Below, piece by piece: positions 51,876 to 60,796 of a DNA stretch of 64,000 bases. Source of the DNA: an uncultured Blautia sp. (GTDB lineage Bacteria; Bacillota; Clostridia; Lachnospirales; Lachnospiraceae); assembly GCA_937893675.1 (NCBI GenBank), contig CALBGI010000043.1, positions 22,138 through 86,137 of the forward strand, in the 5' to 3' direction. The translations under genes and the position numbers were made by a program. The notes beneath the pieces were generated by a model. That model saw only the letters and a list, made by a program, of their open reading frames with translations, was not told where the DNA came from and made no database searches. Within the stretch, counting starts at the first letter, position 1; every line of letters starts with the position of its first letter.

Positions 51876-54800
51876 TTATTTGTCCTCTCCGTAAAGAGCA
51901 GTCAGTTTTCCAAGATAATCGTATCTTGCCTTTGCCTCGGACTCGTTCTTCGCGAACAGTCTTGCAGCCTTCTCCGGATTCTGACGCTTCAGAGAGTTGT
52001 AACGAACCTCGCCGTCCAGGAATTCCTGGTATCCGTCCATAGCCGGCTCCTTGGAGTCAAGTGTGAACTTGCTTCCCTCTGCTGCCGGGTTGAAACGGAA
52101 GTTGTGCCAGTATCCGCACTTAACAGCCAGCTCTTCCTCTGTCTGAGCCTTGGACATGCCTTTCTTGATACCGTGGTTGATACACGGAGCGTAAGCGATG
52201 ATCAGGGACGGTCCCGGATATGCCTCTGCCTCTGCAATTGCCTTTACGGTCTGGTTGAAGTCTGCACCCATGGAGATCTGTGCAACATATACATAGCCGT
52301 AGCTCATTGCGATAGAAGCCATATCTTTCTTCTTCACTTCTTTTCCGCCTGCTGCGAACTGAGCGATTGCTCCGGTCGGGGTAGACTTAGAAGCCTGTCC
52401 GCCTGTGTTGGAGTAAACCTCAGTATCGAATACCATTACGTTGATGTCGCGTCCGCTTGCGAGAACGTGGTCAACACCGCCGAAACCGATATCGTATGCC
52501 CAGCCGTCACCGCCGAAGATCCACTGGGATTTTTTGCCCAGGTAATCTTTCTGTGCAAGGATATCTTTTGCCTTGTCACATCCGCATGCCTCAAGAGCTG
52601 CGATGAGCTTCTCGGTAGCTGCGCCGTTGGTTGCGCCTACGCTGTAGGTGTCAAGCCATTCCTGACCTGCTGCCTTAACATCCGCATTGTCGCCGTTTGC
52701 AACAACATCCTCAACCTTTGCTTTCAGACCTTCACGGATTGCTTTCTGAGCCAGAAGCATACCGTAACCAAACTCTGCGTTGTCCTCGAACAGGGAGTTG
52801 GACCATGCCGGACCCTGACCCTTTGCGTTTACCGTGTAAGGTGTGGACGGGCTGGAGTTACCCCAGATGGAGGAACATCCGGTTGCGTTTGCGATGTACA
52901 TTCTGTCACCAAAGAGCTGGGTGATCAGTTTTGCGTAAGGTGTCTCGCCACAGCCTGCACAAGCTCCGGAGAACTCAAGAAGCGGCTGTTTGAACTGGCT
53001 TCCCTTTACGGTAGTTTCTTTGAATTTTGCGATAACATCTTCTTTTACCGGAAGTTTTACGCCGTAATCGAAGAATTTCTGCTGACCCATGTTTGCTTCC
53101 AGGTTTTCCATTGCAAGTGCCTTTGCACCCTTCTTGCCCGGGCAGACATTTGCACAGGAACCGCATCCGGTACAGTCAAGTGCGGAAACAGTCATGGCAA
53201 ATTTGTATTCTTTCATTCCGGTCATATCCAGAGTCTGCAGACCCTCGGGAGCGTTTGCTGCTTCCTCAGCGGTCAGAGCTACCGGACGGATAACTGCGTG
53301 CGGACATACGTATGCACAACGGTTACACTGGATACAGTTCTCCGGCTGCCATACCGGAATATTTACTGCGATACCACGTTTTTCATATGCGGAGGAACCG
53401 GACGGAGTCGTACCGTCAACATAAGCGGTGAATGCAGATACCGGCAGAGAGTTACCTTCCTGCGCGTTTACCTTGCTCTGGATGTTGTTTACGAAATCAA
53501 CAACGTCTTCTCTTCCCTCGGAAGCGTGAGCCATGAACAGACCCTCGTCCTCTGCATCTTTCCAGCTTTCCGGAACCTGGATCTCAACAACCTGCTTTGC
53601 ACCTGCGTCGATTGCAGCCCAGTTCTTCTGAACCACGTCGTCACCCTTACGGCCGTAGGTTGCTTTTGCAGCAGCCTTCATCAGCTCGATTGCCTGCTCT
53701 TCCGGAATGATTCCGGTAAGTTTGAAGAATGCGGACTGAAGAATGGTGTTGATACGTGTCGGTCCCATGCCGGTCTCGATACCGATCTTCACACCGTCGA
53801 TGGTGTAGAATTTGATATTGTGGTTTGCGATGAAAGCTTTTACCTGGCCCGGAAGATGCTTCTCAAGACCTTCCATATCCCACGGACAGTTCAGAAGGAA
53901 AGTACCTCCGTCAACCAGCTCCTGTACCATGTTGTATTTGTTTACATAGGACGGATTGTGGCATGCAACGAAGTCTGCCTTGTGGATCAGGTAGGTGGAT
54001 TTGATCGGTTTCTTACCGAAACGCAGGTGAGACATGGTAACACCGCCGGACTTCTTGGAGTCATAATCAAAGTAAGCCTGTGCGTACATGTCAGTGTTGT
54101 CACCGATGATCTTGATGGAGTTCTTGTTTGCACCTACGGTACCGTCAGCGCCAAGACCCCAGAATTTACAGTTGGTAGTTCCTTCCGGAGTGGTAACGAT
54201 CGCTTCTCCGGTCTCAAGAGACAGGTTGGTCACATCGTCCACGATACCAATGGTAAATTTCTCTTTTGCAGTGTTCTCGAATACTGCAACGATCTGTGCC
54301 GGAGTGGTATCCTTGGAACCAAGACCATAACGGCAGGAGAATACCTTTGCATCTGCAAATTTGCTGTCACGAAGAGCTGCAACAACATCCAGATACAGCG
54401 GCTCGCCCAGAGCGCCCGGCTCTTTGGTTCTGTCCATAACGGTGATGTATTTTACTGTTTCCGGAATTGCGGAAAGAAGTGCCTCAGCGGAGAATGGTCT
54501 GTAAAGACGAACCTTTACAACACCAACCTTCTTGCCAGCAGCGGTCAGGTAGTCGATGGTCTCCTCGATCGTATCGTTTACGGAGCCCATAGCGATCACA
54601 ACGTGCTCTGCGTCTGCTGCACCATAGTAGTTGAACAGTTTGTAATCTGTGCCGATCTTGGCATTTACTTTGTCCATGTACTCCTGAACGATCGCCGGAA
54701 GCGCATCGTAGTAGGGATTACATGCTTCTCTTGCCTGGAAGAAGATGTCCGGGTTCTGTGCAGAACCTCTCTGGCAGGGATGATTCGGATTCAGGGCATG

Positions 54801-55415
54801 GTCACGGAATGCCTGGATTGCATCCATATCTGCCATATCCTTCAGATCCTCGTAATCCCATGTCTCAATCTTCTGGATTTCATGAGAAGTACGGAAGCCA
54901 TCGAAGAAGTTGATGAACGGAACTTTTCCTTTGATCGCTGCAAGGTGAGCAACCGGTGTCAGGTCCATAACTTCCTGTACGGAAGACTCGCAGAGCATTG
55001 CACATCCGGTCTGGCGGCATGCCATAACGTCGGAGTGGTCTCCGAAAATGGAAAGTGCATGGGAAGCAATTGCACGGGCAGATACGTTGATAACGCCCGG
55101 AAGCTGCTCTCCTGCGATTTTGTACAGGTTCGGGATCATCAGCAGAAGTCCCTGGGATGCAGTGTAGGTAGTGGTCAGCGCACCGGCTGCCAGAGAACCG
55201 TGTACCGCACCGGCTGCACCTGCCTCGGACTGCATTTCAGTAACCTGAACTTCCTGTCCGAAGATGTTTTTTCTTCCCTGGGTTGCCCATTCATCTGTTG
55301 CTTCAGCCATAACAGAAGACGGGGTGATGGGGTAAATTGCAGCTACATCAGAAAAAGCGTATGAAGCATGAGCGGCTGCATGGTTACCATCCATGGTTTT
55401 CATCTTTCTTGCCAT
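51876..55415 (-). CDS. nifJ: Pyruvate:ferredoxin (flavodoxin) oxidoreductase
   Basis: 1179 residues, all domains fused. Domain I YPITPSSVMAEATDEWA binds TPP-side residues; then the domain II/III transferase regions; a ferredoxin domain with CIQCNRCAYVCPHAV and CTGCGSCANVCPGKKG near residues 685-760; and the TPP domain with CAGCGETPYAKLITQLFGD and GGDGWAYDIGFGG. It converts pyruvate and CoA to acetyl-CoA, CO2 and reduced ferredoxin, the core anaerobic energy step. A strong AAGGAGG site and extended -10 promoter suggest high expression. It could take up pyruvate released by YgeX. Confidence 0.98.
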   Translation of the reverse strand: MARKMKTMDGNHAAAHASYAFSDVAAIYPITPSSVMAEATDEWATQGRKNIFGQEVQVTEMQSEAGAAGAVHGSLAAGALTTTYTASQGLLLMIPNLYKIAGEQLPGVINVSARAIASHALSIFGDHSDVMACRQTGCAMLCESSVQEVMDLTPVAHLAAIKGKVPFINFFDGFRTSHEIQKIETWDYEDLKDMADMDAIQAFRDHALNPNHPCQRGSAQNPDIFFQAREACNPYYDALPAIVQEYMDKVNAKIGTDYKLFNYYGAADAEHVVIAMGSVNDTIEETIDYLTAAGKKVGVVKVRLYRPFSAEALLSAIPETVKYITVMDRTKEPGALGEPLYLDVVAALRDSKFADAKVFSCRYGLGSKDTTPAQIVAVFENTAKEKFTIGIVDDVTNLSLETGEAIVTTPEGTTNCKFWGLGADGTVGANKNSIKIIGDNTDMYAQAYFDYDSKKSGGVTMSHLRFGKKPIKSTYLIHKADFVACHNPSYVNKYNMVQELVDGGTFLLNCPWDMEGLEKHLPGQVKAFIANHNIKFYTIDGVKIGIETGMGPTRINTILQSAFFKLTGIIPEEQAIELMKAAAKATYGRKGDDVVQKNWAAIDAGAKQVVEIQVPESWKDAEDEGLFMAHASEGREDVVDFVNNIQSKVNAQEGNSLPVSAFTAYVDGTTPSGSSAYEKRGIAVNIPVWQPENCIQCNRCAYVCPHAVIRPVALTAEEAANAPEGLQTLDMTGMKEYKFAMTVSALDCTGCGSCANVCPGKKGAKALAMENLEANMGQQKFFDYGVKLPVKEDVIAKFKETTVKGSQFKQPLLEFSGACAGCGETPYAKLITQLFGDRMYIANATGCSSIWGNSSPSTPYTVNAKGQGPAWSNSLFEDNAEFGYGMLLAQKAIREGLKAKVEDVVANGDNADVKAAGQEWLDTYSVGATNGAATEKLIAALEACGCDKAKDILAQKDYLGKKSQWIFGGDGWAYDIGFGGVDHVLASGRDINVMVFDTEVYSNTGGQASKSTPTGAIAQFAAGGKEVKKKDMASIAMSYGYVYVAQISMGADFNQTVKAIAEAEAYPGPSLIIAYAPCINHGIKKGMSKAQTEEELAVKCGYWHNFRFNPAAEGSKFTLDSKEPAMDGYQEFLDGEVRYNSLKRQNPEKAARLFAKNESEAKARYDYLGKLTALYGEDK

Positions 55416-55491
55416 AGTTTCTTTTCCTCCTTAAAGGTGTGTTGGAAATTATTATTTCTAGGCTCTTTATGAACCTAAAAGTCCATATAAG

Positions 55492-55521
55492 ATTATAGCA
55501 CAAAAAAAAAGGGATGTCCAA
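55492..55521 (-). promoter_or_regulatory. Extended -10 promoter of nifJ
   Basis: Minus-strand TTGGAC (55521-55516), an 18-base spacer and TATAAT (55497-55492) preceded by TG at the extended -10 position. The leader holds an imperfect inverted repeat TAGGTTC/GAGCCTA that may be an operator. Confidence 0.65.
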
Positions 55522-55553
55522 TTCCTTTGCTTTTTTTTTGTATCTTATGCAAT

Positions 55554-55582
55554 ACAATAAAGAGGCTGTCCAAACAGCCTCT
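55554..55582 (-). terminator. Terminator of the Rrf2-type gene
   Basis: AGAGGCTGT (55561-55569) and ACAGCCTCT (55574-55582) pair perfectly around CCAA. On the minus strand TTTATTG follows. Confidence 0.65.
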
Positions 55583-55596
55583 TCCTGATTCCAGCT

Positions 55597-55992
55597 TTAA
55601 ACAAGCTTATCCATCTTCTGTTCTTTCAGAAGTTCCACCATCCGATCCTGCACCTGCTGCAGAACTCCATGGATCTTACATTCTGCGCATTCTTCTCCCC
55701 GGGAGCATTCATACCCCTTTTCCAGACATTCAATGATGAACATGTTGGGATTGATCGCGTGATACACCTCATAAAGCGAAAGCTCCTCCAAAGAACGTTT
55801 TATGGTGTATCCCCCATGAACGCCGCGAAATCCCTTCACGATCCCTTCTTTTTGGAGCTTCTTCAGTATTTTGTATGCGAACGGAGCTGTAATGCTCTCC
55901 TTCTCACAGATCTCATTCACACTGGCACGATTTCCGTCAGACAGGGCGCGCACTACTCTCACCGCATAATCGCATTCTCTTGTAATGTACAT
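55597..55992 (-). CDS. Rrf2-family transcriptional regulator
   Basis: 131 residues from ATG 55992 (AGAGG eight bases upstream). Winged helix at the N-terminus (YAVRVVRALSDG, ESITAPFAYKILKKLQKEGIVKGFRGVHGGY) and a Cys cluster near residue 95 (CLEKGYECSRGEECAEC) that could hold a 2Fe-2S cluster as in IscR/NsrR. It may sense redox or iron-sulfur status. nifJ, an iron-sulfur enzyme, lies directly downstream but has its own promoter. That it is the target is inference. Confidence 0.9.
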   Translation of the reverse strand: MYITRECDYAVRVVRALSDGNRASVNEICEKESITAPFAYKILKKLQKEGIVKGFRGVHGGYTIKRSLEELSLYEVYHAINPNMFIIECLEKGYECSRGEECAECKIHGVLQQVQDRMVELLKEQKMDKLV

Positions 55993-56052
55993 TTCTTTGA
56001 CCTCTTTCCCGCGTATTTTGACCCCACTACAAATTTCTGTCATTTATGACAA

Positions 56053-56081
56053 ATTATAACAATTTCAAACATTCGATTCAA
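56053..56081 (-). promoter_or_regulatory. Sigma-A promoter of the Rrf2-type gene
   Basis: Minus-strand TTGAAT (56081-56076), a 17-base spacer and TATAAT (56058-56053), about 60 bases upstream of ATG 55992. Confidence 0.65.
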
Positions 56082-56142
56082 CATGCCATAAAGACCAAAT
56101 TTTTGCAAAAAAGGGGCTTTTTATTACACTTATCTCCCAAAA

Positions 56143-56673
56143 TCATCCAAAATCACACGTTTTTCTCTGTGGTTCTCCCAGATTCTCCATAATCTCCGCT
56201 GCAATTTCTGCCGGAGTTTTGTCGTCTGTGGCAATCCGGATATCCGCTGCTTTTTCGTACCGTTCCCTGCGTTCTTCCATAAGCGCGCCGATCCCCTCCA
56301 CCGTCATCCTGCCTTCCAGCAGAGGACGATTTCTGGTTTTGTGCACTCTCTGGTATACCGTATGAGGACTTGCCGTCAAAAGTACGATCCTGCCTCCCGC
56401 CCGCATTTCGCGGACATTGCATTCCCGCATGGGCACACCGCCTCCGCAGGATACCACAAGCTTTTCCCGGAAGCGCAGCTCTTTGAGAAAATCTGTTTCC
56501 ATTTTGCGGAAGGCTTCTTCTCCCTGCACCCGAAAAATCTCAGCGATCGCCATCCCGTTTTGCTTTTCAATGGCTTCGTCCATCTCCACCAGCTTTTGTC
56601 CGAAATCTCTTTCCAGACAGCGGCCCACTTCGCTTTTGCCGCATCCCATAAAACCAATCAGATAGATATTCAT
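56143..56673 (-). CDS. aroK: Shikimate kinase
   Basis: 176 residues from ATG 56673. P-loop IGFMGCGKSEVGR at residues 6-18, the shikimate-binding EMDEAIEKQ, GGGVPMRE for the second substrate loop, and the lid NRPLLEGR. It phosphorylates shikimate before AroA. The ribosome-binding site is weak (GAAGAAAG), but the promoter placement excludes the upstream in-frame start at 56709. It is a single gene, separate from tyrA-aroA. Confidence 0.93.
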   Translation of the reverse strand: MNIYLIGFMGCGKSEVGRCLERDFGQKLVEMDEAIEKQNGMAIAEIFRVQGEEAFRKMETDFLKELRFREKLVVSCGGGVPMRECNVREMRAGGRIVLLTASPHTVYQRVHKTRNRPLLEGRMTVEGIGALMEERRERYEKAADIRIATDDKTPAEIAAEIMENLGEPQRKTCDFG

Positions 56674-56707
56674 ACGCTTCTTTCTTCCCTTCGTTTCGTA
56701 TCTGCCC

Positions 56708-56736
56708 ATTATAACAACGGGATTTTTCTTTGTAAA
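56708..56736 (-). promoter_or_regulatory. Sigma-A promoter of aroK
   Basis: Minus-strand TTTACA (56736-56731), a 17-base spacer and TATAAT (56713-56708). Transcription would start near 56701. Confidence 0.7.
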
Positions 56737-56759
56737 GACAGAGAATCTTAAAATACTGC

Positions 56760-56787
56760 TTGCAAAATTCTGATTTTACGATACAAT
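56760..56787 (+). promoter_or_regulatory. Promoter of the ABC-F gene
   Basis: TTGCAA (56760-56765), a 16-base spacer and TACAAT (56782-56787), divergent from the aroK promoter and 59 bases before the ABC-F ATG. Confidence 0.55.
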
Positions 56788-56846
56788 GAATATCGACTCA
56801 AGGAAAAAACACATATAAATATGAACTTAAAAAGACGAGGTACGAT

Positions 56847-58487
56847 ATGATTTCAGCAAGCAACATTACCCTGAGAGTTGGAAAAAAGGCCCTGTTTGAG
56901 GACGTAAACATCAAGTTCACCGAAGGCAACTGCTATGGCCTTATCGGTGCAAACGGCGCCGGAAAATCCACCTTTCTCAAGATCCTTTCCGGCCAGCTGG
57001 AGCCCACCAAGGGCGATGTGATCATTACCCCCGGCCAGCGCCTCTCCTTCCTGCAGCAGGACCATTTCAAATATGACGCCTACCCGGTACTGGATACCGT
57101 CATTATGGGAAACGCCCGGCTCTACGAGATTATGAAGGAAAAAGAAGCGATTTACGCAAAAGAAGATTTCACCGACGAGGACGGCATCCGCGCCAGCGAG
57201 CTGGAAGGCGAGTTTGCGGAAATGAACGGCTGGGAGGCAGAATCTGACGCAGCCATGCTTTTAAACGGACTCGGCGTTGACACCGAATTTCATTACACTC
57301 CGATGGCAGAGCTTACCGGAAGTATGAAGGTCAAGGTTCTTCTGGCCCAGGCGCTGTTCGGCAACCCCGATATCCTGCTTCTGGACGAGCCGACCAACCA
57401 CCTGGATCTTCCGGCCATCGAATGGCTGGAGGAATTCCTCATCAACTTTGACAACACCGTGATCGTCGTGTCCCACGACAGATACTTCCTGAACAAGGTC
57501 TGCACCCACACGGCTGACATCGACTACGGAAAGATCCAGCTTTATGCCGGAAACTACGACTTCTGGTACGAATCCAGTCAGCTTCTTATCAAGCAGATGA
57601 AGGAAGCCAACAAGAAAAAAGAAGAAAAGATCAAGGAGCTGCAGGAGTTTATCTCCCGATTCAGCGCCAACGCTTCCAAATCCAAGCAGGCAACCTCCCG
57701 TAAGCGCGCTCTGGAAAAAATCCAGCTGGACGAAATGCGTCCTTCCAGCCGGAAATATCCTTACATTGACTTCCGCCCCAACCGGGAGATCGGAAACGAA
57801 GTGCTCATGGTGGAAAACCTTTCCAAAACCATTGACGGAGTAAAAGTCCTGGACAACATTTCTTTTACTTTGGGACACAATGACAAGGTAGCATTTGTGG
57901 GCGCCAACGAGCAGGCAACCACCGCCTTTTTCAAGATCCTCATGGGCGAAATGGAGCCGGATGAGGGAAATTACAAATGGGGCGTTACAACCTCCCAGAC
58001 GTATTTCCCCAAGGACAACAGCTATGAATTTGACAACGACCTGACCATCACCGACTGGCTGACCCAGTATTCGGAAATCAAGGACGCCACCTATGTCCGC
58101 GGCTTCCTGGGACGTATGCTTTTCCCGGGAGAGGACGGCGTGAAGCGTGTCCGCGTGCTTTCCGGAGGCGAAAAGGTACGCTGCATCCTGTCCAAGATGA
58201 TGATTTCCGGTGCAAACGTTCTCCTTCTGGACGAACCCACCAACCATCTGGACATGGAATCCATTACCGCTCTCAACAACGGACTGATCAAGTTCCCGGG
58301 CGTGATCCTCTTCACCTCCCATGACCATCAGTTCGTGCAGACAACCGCCAACCGCATTATGGAGATCCTTCCAAACGGTACCCTCATCGACAAGATCACC
58401 ACCTACGACGAATATCTTGCCAGCGACGAAATGGCCAAGAAACGTCATGTGTACGAAGTAAATGAGGCGGACGCAGACGACAATTAG
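56847..58487 (+). CDS. ABC-F protein, YbiT type
   Basis: 546 residues, two ATPase cassettes joined by a charged helical linker (residues ~240-305) with no membrane domain: a ribosome-associated ABC-F factor. Cassette 1 has Walker A GANGAGKST near residue 36 and Walker B ILLLDEPTNHLD; its signature is diverged (LTGSMKVKVL). Cassette 2 has a normal signature LSGGEKVR and Walker B VLLLDEPTNHLD, but its Walker A position reads GANEQATTAFF, lacking the lysine. Closest in style to YbiT, with the typical LDTVIMG and EEDG-like insertions. It probably acts on stalled ribosomes. Confidence 0.92.
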   Translation: MISASNITLRVGKKALFEDVNIKFTEGNCYGLIGANGAGKSTFLKILSGQLEPTKGDVIITPGQRLSFLQQDHFKYDAYPVLDTVIMGNARLYEIMKEKEAIYAKEDFTDEDGIRASELEGEFAEMNGWEAESDAAMLLNGLGVDTEFHYTPMAELTGSMKVKVLLAQALFGNPDILLLDEPTNHLDLPAIEWLEEFLINFDNTVIVVSHDRYFLNKVCTHTADIDYGKIQLYAGNYDFWYESSQLLIKQMKEANKKKEEKIKELQEFISRFSANASKSKQATSRKRALEKIQLDEMRPSSRKYPYIDFRPNREIGNEVLMVENLSKTIDGVKVLDNISFTLGHNDKVAFVGANEQATTAFFKILMGEMEPDEGNYKWGVTTSQTYFPKDNSYEFDNDLTITDWLTQYSEIKDATYVRGFLGRMLFPGEDGVKRVRVLSGGEKVRCILSKMMISGANVLLLDEPTNHLDMESITALNNGLIKFPGVILFTSHDHQFVQTTANRIMEILPNGTLIDKITTYDEYLASDEMAKKRHVYEVNEADADDN

Positions 58488-58500
58488 ATCATTTTGCAGC

Positions 58501-58588
58501 AAATCATTTGCGAGGGGAGAGCTCAAAGTTGCGAAGGCCGCACTCCCCTCGCGCTCCCCTGTTGGCCGCCGCTAAAACCCAGAAACTT
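58501..58588 (+). repeat. Second copy (left arm only) of the nested-hairpin element
   Basis: These 88 bases match 8542-8629 with a single mismatch (58583). The hairpin GCGAGGGGAG/CTCCCCTCGC is intact at 58510-58519 and 58543-58552. The right arm of the element is absent and is replaced by an unrelated terminator. As with copy 1, it lies on the plus strand just downstream of a plus-strand gene's stop codon. Confidence 0.9.
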
Positions 58589-58596
58589 ATTTCCCC

Positions 58597-58653
58597 CCAA
58601 AAAAAGAGGCGCTTCAAAACCACCGTTGGATTTGCAGCACGCCTCTTCTTTTT
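58597..58653. terminator. Bidirectional terminator between ABC-F and the acidic-tail membrane gene
   Basis: AAGAGGCG (58604-58611) and CGCCTCTT (58640-58647) pair perfectly. Plus: CTTTTTTATT follows. Minus: a TTTTTTT run follows, then GGGG. Confidence 0.75.
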
Positions 58654-59420
58654 TATTCTTTATCTTCATCTATGTAATAGTCGTCATCTAAATAATCTTC
58701 GTAATCCAGATCTTCGTCATAATCTAAATCTTCATCGTAATGTTTTTTCTTACGAGTCCTTCTGTTGTCTTCTTCCTCTTCCTCGTCGTTCTCCTCTTCC
58801 TCCTCGTCTTCGTCGTCATCTTCGTCGTCATCCGACGGATTGATCAGGAACTGAATCGCCATTCCAAGGACTGCAAGCCCCAGGCTCATGCCGATCCCGT
58901 AGGGAAACTGGGACAATCCCAGAAGCTTTGCCAGGGAAACGCCTGCCAGAATGCCGCCAAACAATCCGGTTCCCACAATGATCACAGGCCGGGAATATCG
59001 AAGCGCCAGAACTCCCAGACCCACACCCAGAAGCATACACACAAAAAAGATAAAGGATGTGGTGGGATGAAGCACATAAATGCTCAAGGACAGCCCCAGC
59101 CCGGCTCCCAGAAGAAAAATCCCGGCTCTGTACACCAGAAAGGCAATCGCCCCAAGCGCAAACCCGCCTGCCGCCATCGCGATCAAAAGAAGTACGCGGC
59201 TCTCCGTGCCGGAAATGTATCCCACAACCAATCCCATGGCCGCTCCCATTCCAAAACCGAACAGCATCATCCAGAATCTGAGGATTCGATATCCCAGCAC
59301 ACAGTTCAGAATTCCAAATACCAGAAGAAGCCCGAAAGCAACGGTGAGCACCGGTCCCAGCTCCTCTGCGTAGGCCACCCTCTTTGCAAGTTCCATCATG
59401 CGCATCAAAATATCTGTCAT
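58653..59420 (-). CDS. Multi-spanning membrane protein with a long acidic C-terminal tail
   Basis: 255 residues from ATG 59420 (AAGGAG upstream). After a short N-terminal helix the body has six or seven Gly-rich hydrophobic segments (LTVAFGLLLVFGILNCVLGY, GMGAAMGLVVGYISG and others), similar to the TM7S3/TMEM198-like (DUF4203) fold. The last ~75 residues are a cytoplasm-style tail of Asp/Glu runs, a short RRTRKKK patch and repeats of the type DEDLDYDEDLDY. The function is unknown. The tail could bind metal ions or a basic partner. It follows the transglutaminase-like gene after 19 bases. Confidence 0.75.
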   Translation of the reverse strand: MTDILMRMMELAKRVAYAEELGPVLTVAFGLLLVFGILNCVLGYRILRFWMMLFGFGMGAAMGLVVGYISGTESRVLLLIAMAAGGFALGAIAFLVYRAGIFLLGAGLGLSLSIYVLHPTTSFIFFVCMLLGVGLGVLALRYSRPVIIVGTGLFGGILAGVSLAKLLGLSQFPYGIGMSLGLAVLGMAIQFLINPSDDDEDDDEDEEEEENDEEEEEDNRRTRKKKHYDEDLDYDEDLDYEDYLDDDYYIDEDKE

Positions 59421-59439
59421 TTTATCTCCTTCCTGTTTC

Positions 59440-60669
59440 TCAGAACATATAATAAAACGTGTATAAATCCTGAAGCACGCCATAGTGGTACTCCGTCTGC
59501 TCCAGCTGATGAAGCCCAAGATAGTACTCCGCAATGCGTCTTGCTTCGTTATTTTCGATCAGAGATACATACGCCTCTTCATAGGCTTTTTGGCTGCTGA
59601 ACTTAAATCGCACCACAGCCGCGCCGTTGTCCAGCCGCATCCTGCAGTAATCGTAAATCTCATCCGGGTCATAGCTGTCAAAGCAGCCTTGATTTTTTAC
59701 ATAGAAATTCATATCCGTGGCTGTACATTCCGGCAGGACAAAGCTTTTGTCCGCAATGTAATTGGCCTCATATTCCCATGGAAACGGACAAAAATAATCT
59801 ATGATCGTCGTCTTATGCTCCGCCAGCTGTACGGCATCTCCCTCCAGAAATTCCGGCTGGTCCCCATTCGTTGCATCTACATAATAATATTCTCCGTCCA
59901 GAGAAATCATGTTCCACGCATGTCCCTCCGCGCTTCCTCGGGCATCGCCGTCCACATAAATACAGGGAATCCCCAGCCGCTCCATCATATACTGAAAGGC
60001 TCCCGCATATCCGGCACAAACTGCCTGCTTTTTCCAGAAGACACCTGCAATGTTCTGATCATGCTCCGAAACTGCATACTCTGTGCTGTCAACAAGATAG
60101 GTATACACCGCCAATGCCTTTTCATAGTCGCCGTCTCCCGGCAAAATACTCGCCTGCACCTGGGCAAAGCACGCTTCCACTGCACGGTCGATCTCCGCTA
60201 TCTCAGCTTCGCTGTACAGATAGGACGGCGCAAACAGACAGTAATCCGCAGAATCATAGGTGGTTTTGTAGACACTTTCCCGGTTATGTGCCCAGTATAT
60301 CTCCGGGTGATCCTTGAGAACTGCATGATAAATCTTATCCACCGCTTCATCATCCGAGACTGTGAGATAAAATTCCTTCTCCCTCGCCCGGATCCCTTCC
60401 AGTATCTGCCGGTAACACCTCTGTTCCTGTTCTGTGAGAAGAGAAAAATAGTATTCCTGATGCCCTTCATCTGTGAGGATCAGTTCTTCTTCCCGAAGCG
60501 CCTGCACCTCCGAAGGTTCTATCTGCAGCAGCTGCCCGGCAGCCTCAATGATCTGATCAAAAACGTTCCCTGCCGCAAAGGCATTCCTGACATTTCCCAC
60601 ACTGAGCGCCACTGCAGTCAGCAAAGCAAAAACAGCTGCCCGATGCGGGGAAAAAAATGTTTTTTTCAT
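59440..60669 (-). CDS. Secreted transglutaminase-like protein
   Basis: 409 residues with a signal peptide (KKTFFSPHRAAVFALLTAVALSV, cleavage near AFA-AG). The transglutaminase/protease-like core lies around residues 195-275: the Cys in KQAVCAGYAGAF, the His in GHAWNMISLDG and the Asp in YYYVDATNGD form the triad. Many bacterial members are cysteine proteases or have lost activity, so catalysis is not assured. It is predicted outside the cell, perhaps in cell-wall protein processing. It is probably co-transcribed with the acidic-tail membrane protein. Confidence 0.88.
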   Translation of the reverse strand: MKKTFFSPHRAAVFALLTAVALSVGNVRNAFAAGNVFDQIIEAAGQLLQIEPSEVQALREEELILTDEGHQEYYFSLLTEQEQRCYRQILEGIRAREKEFYLTVSDDEAVDKIYHAVLKDHPEIYWAHNRESVYKTTYDSADYCLFAPSYLYSEAEIAEIDRAVEACFAQVQASILPGDGDYEKALAVYTYLVDSTEYAVSEHDQNIAGVFWKKQAVCAGYAGAFQYMMERLGIPCIYVDGDARGSAEGHAWNMISLDGEYYYVDATNGDQPEFLEGDAVQLAEHKTTIIDYFCPFPWEYEANYIADKSFVLPECTATDMNFYVKNQGCFDSYDPDEIYDYCRMRLDNGAAVVRFKFSSQKAYEEAYVSLIENNEARRIAEYYLGLHQLEQTEYHYGVLQDLYTFYYMF

Positions 60670-60728
60670 TTTCTATTCCTTTCTGAATCTATTGTAACCG
60701 GTTCCCTCCTGCATTCTGTAAAAAACAG

Positions 60729-60757
60729 TTGCTTTTTGTTCTTTAGCGAGGTAAACT
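60729..60757 (+). promoter_or_regulatory. Promoter of pduL with flanking inverted repeat
   Basis: TTGCTT (60729-60734), a 17-base spacer and TAAACT (60752-60757). The arms AACAGTT (60724-60730) and AACTGTT (60754-60760) are complementary and bracket the promoter, which may indicate an operator. Confidence 0.5.
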
Positions 60758-60796
60758 GTTATCTATGTAAATTCAAACAGAATTCGAGGCGACATT

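Noticed and set aside
51843..55364. A 1173-codon open frame on the plus strand, antisense to nifJ
   Set aside because: The opposite strand encodes an unmistakable PFOR over its whole length. The antisense frame is Cys/Val/Leu-rich without family motifs or a ribosome-binding site and is a codon-usage shadow.
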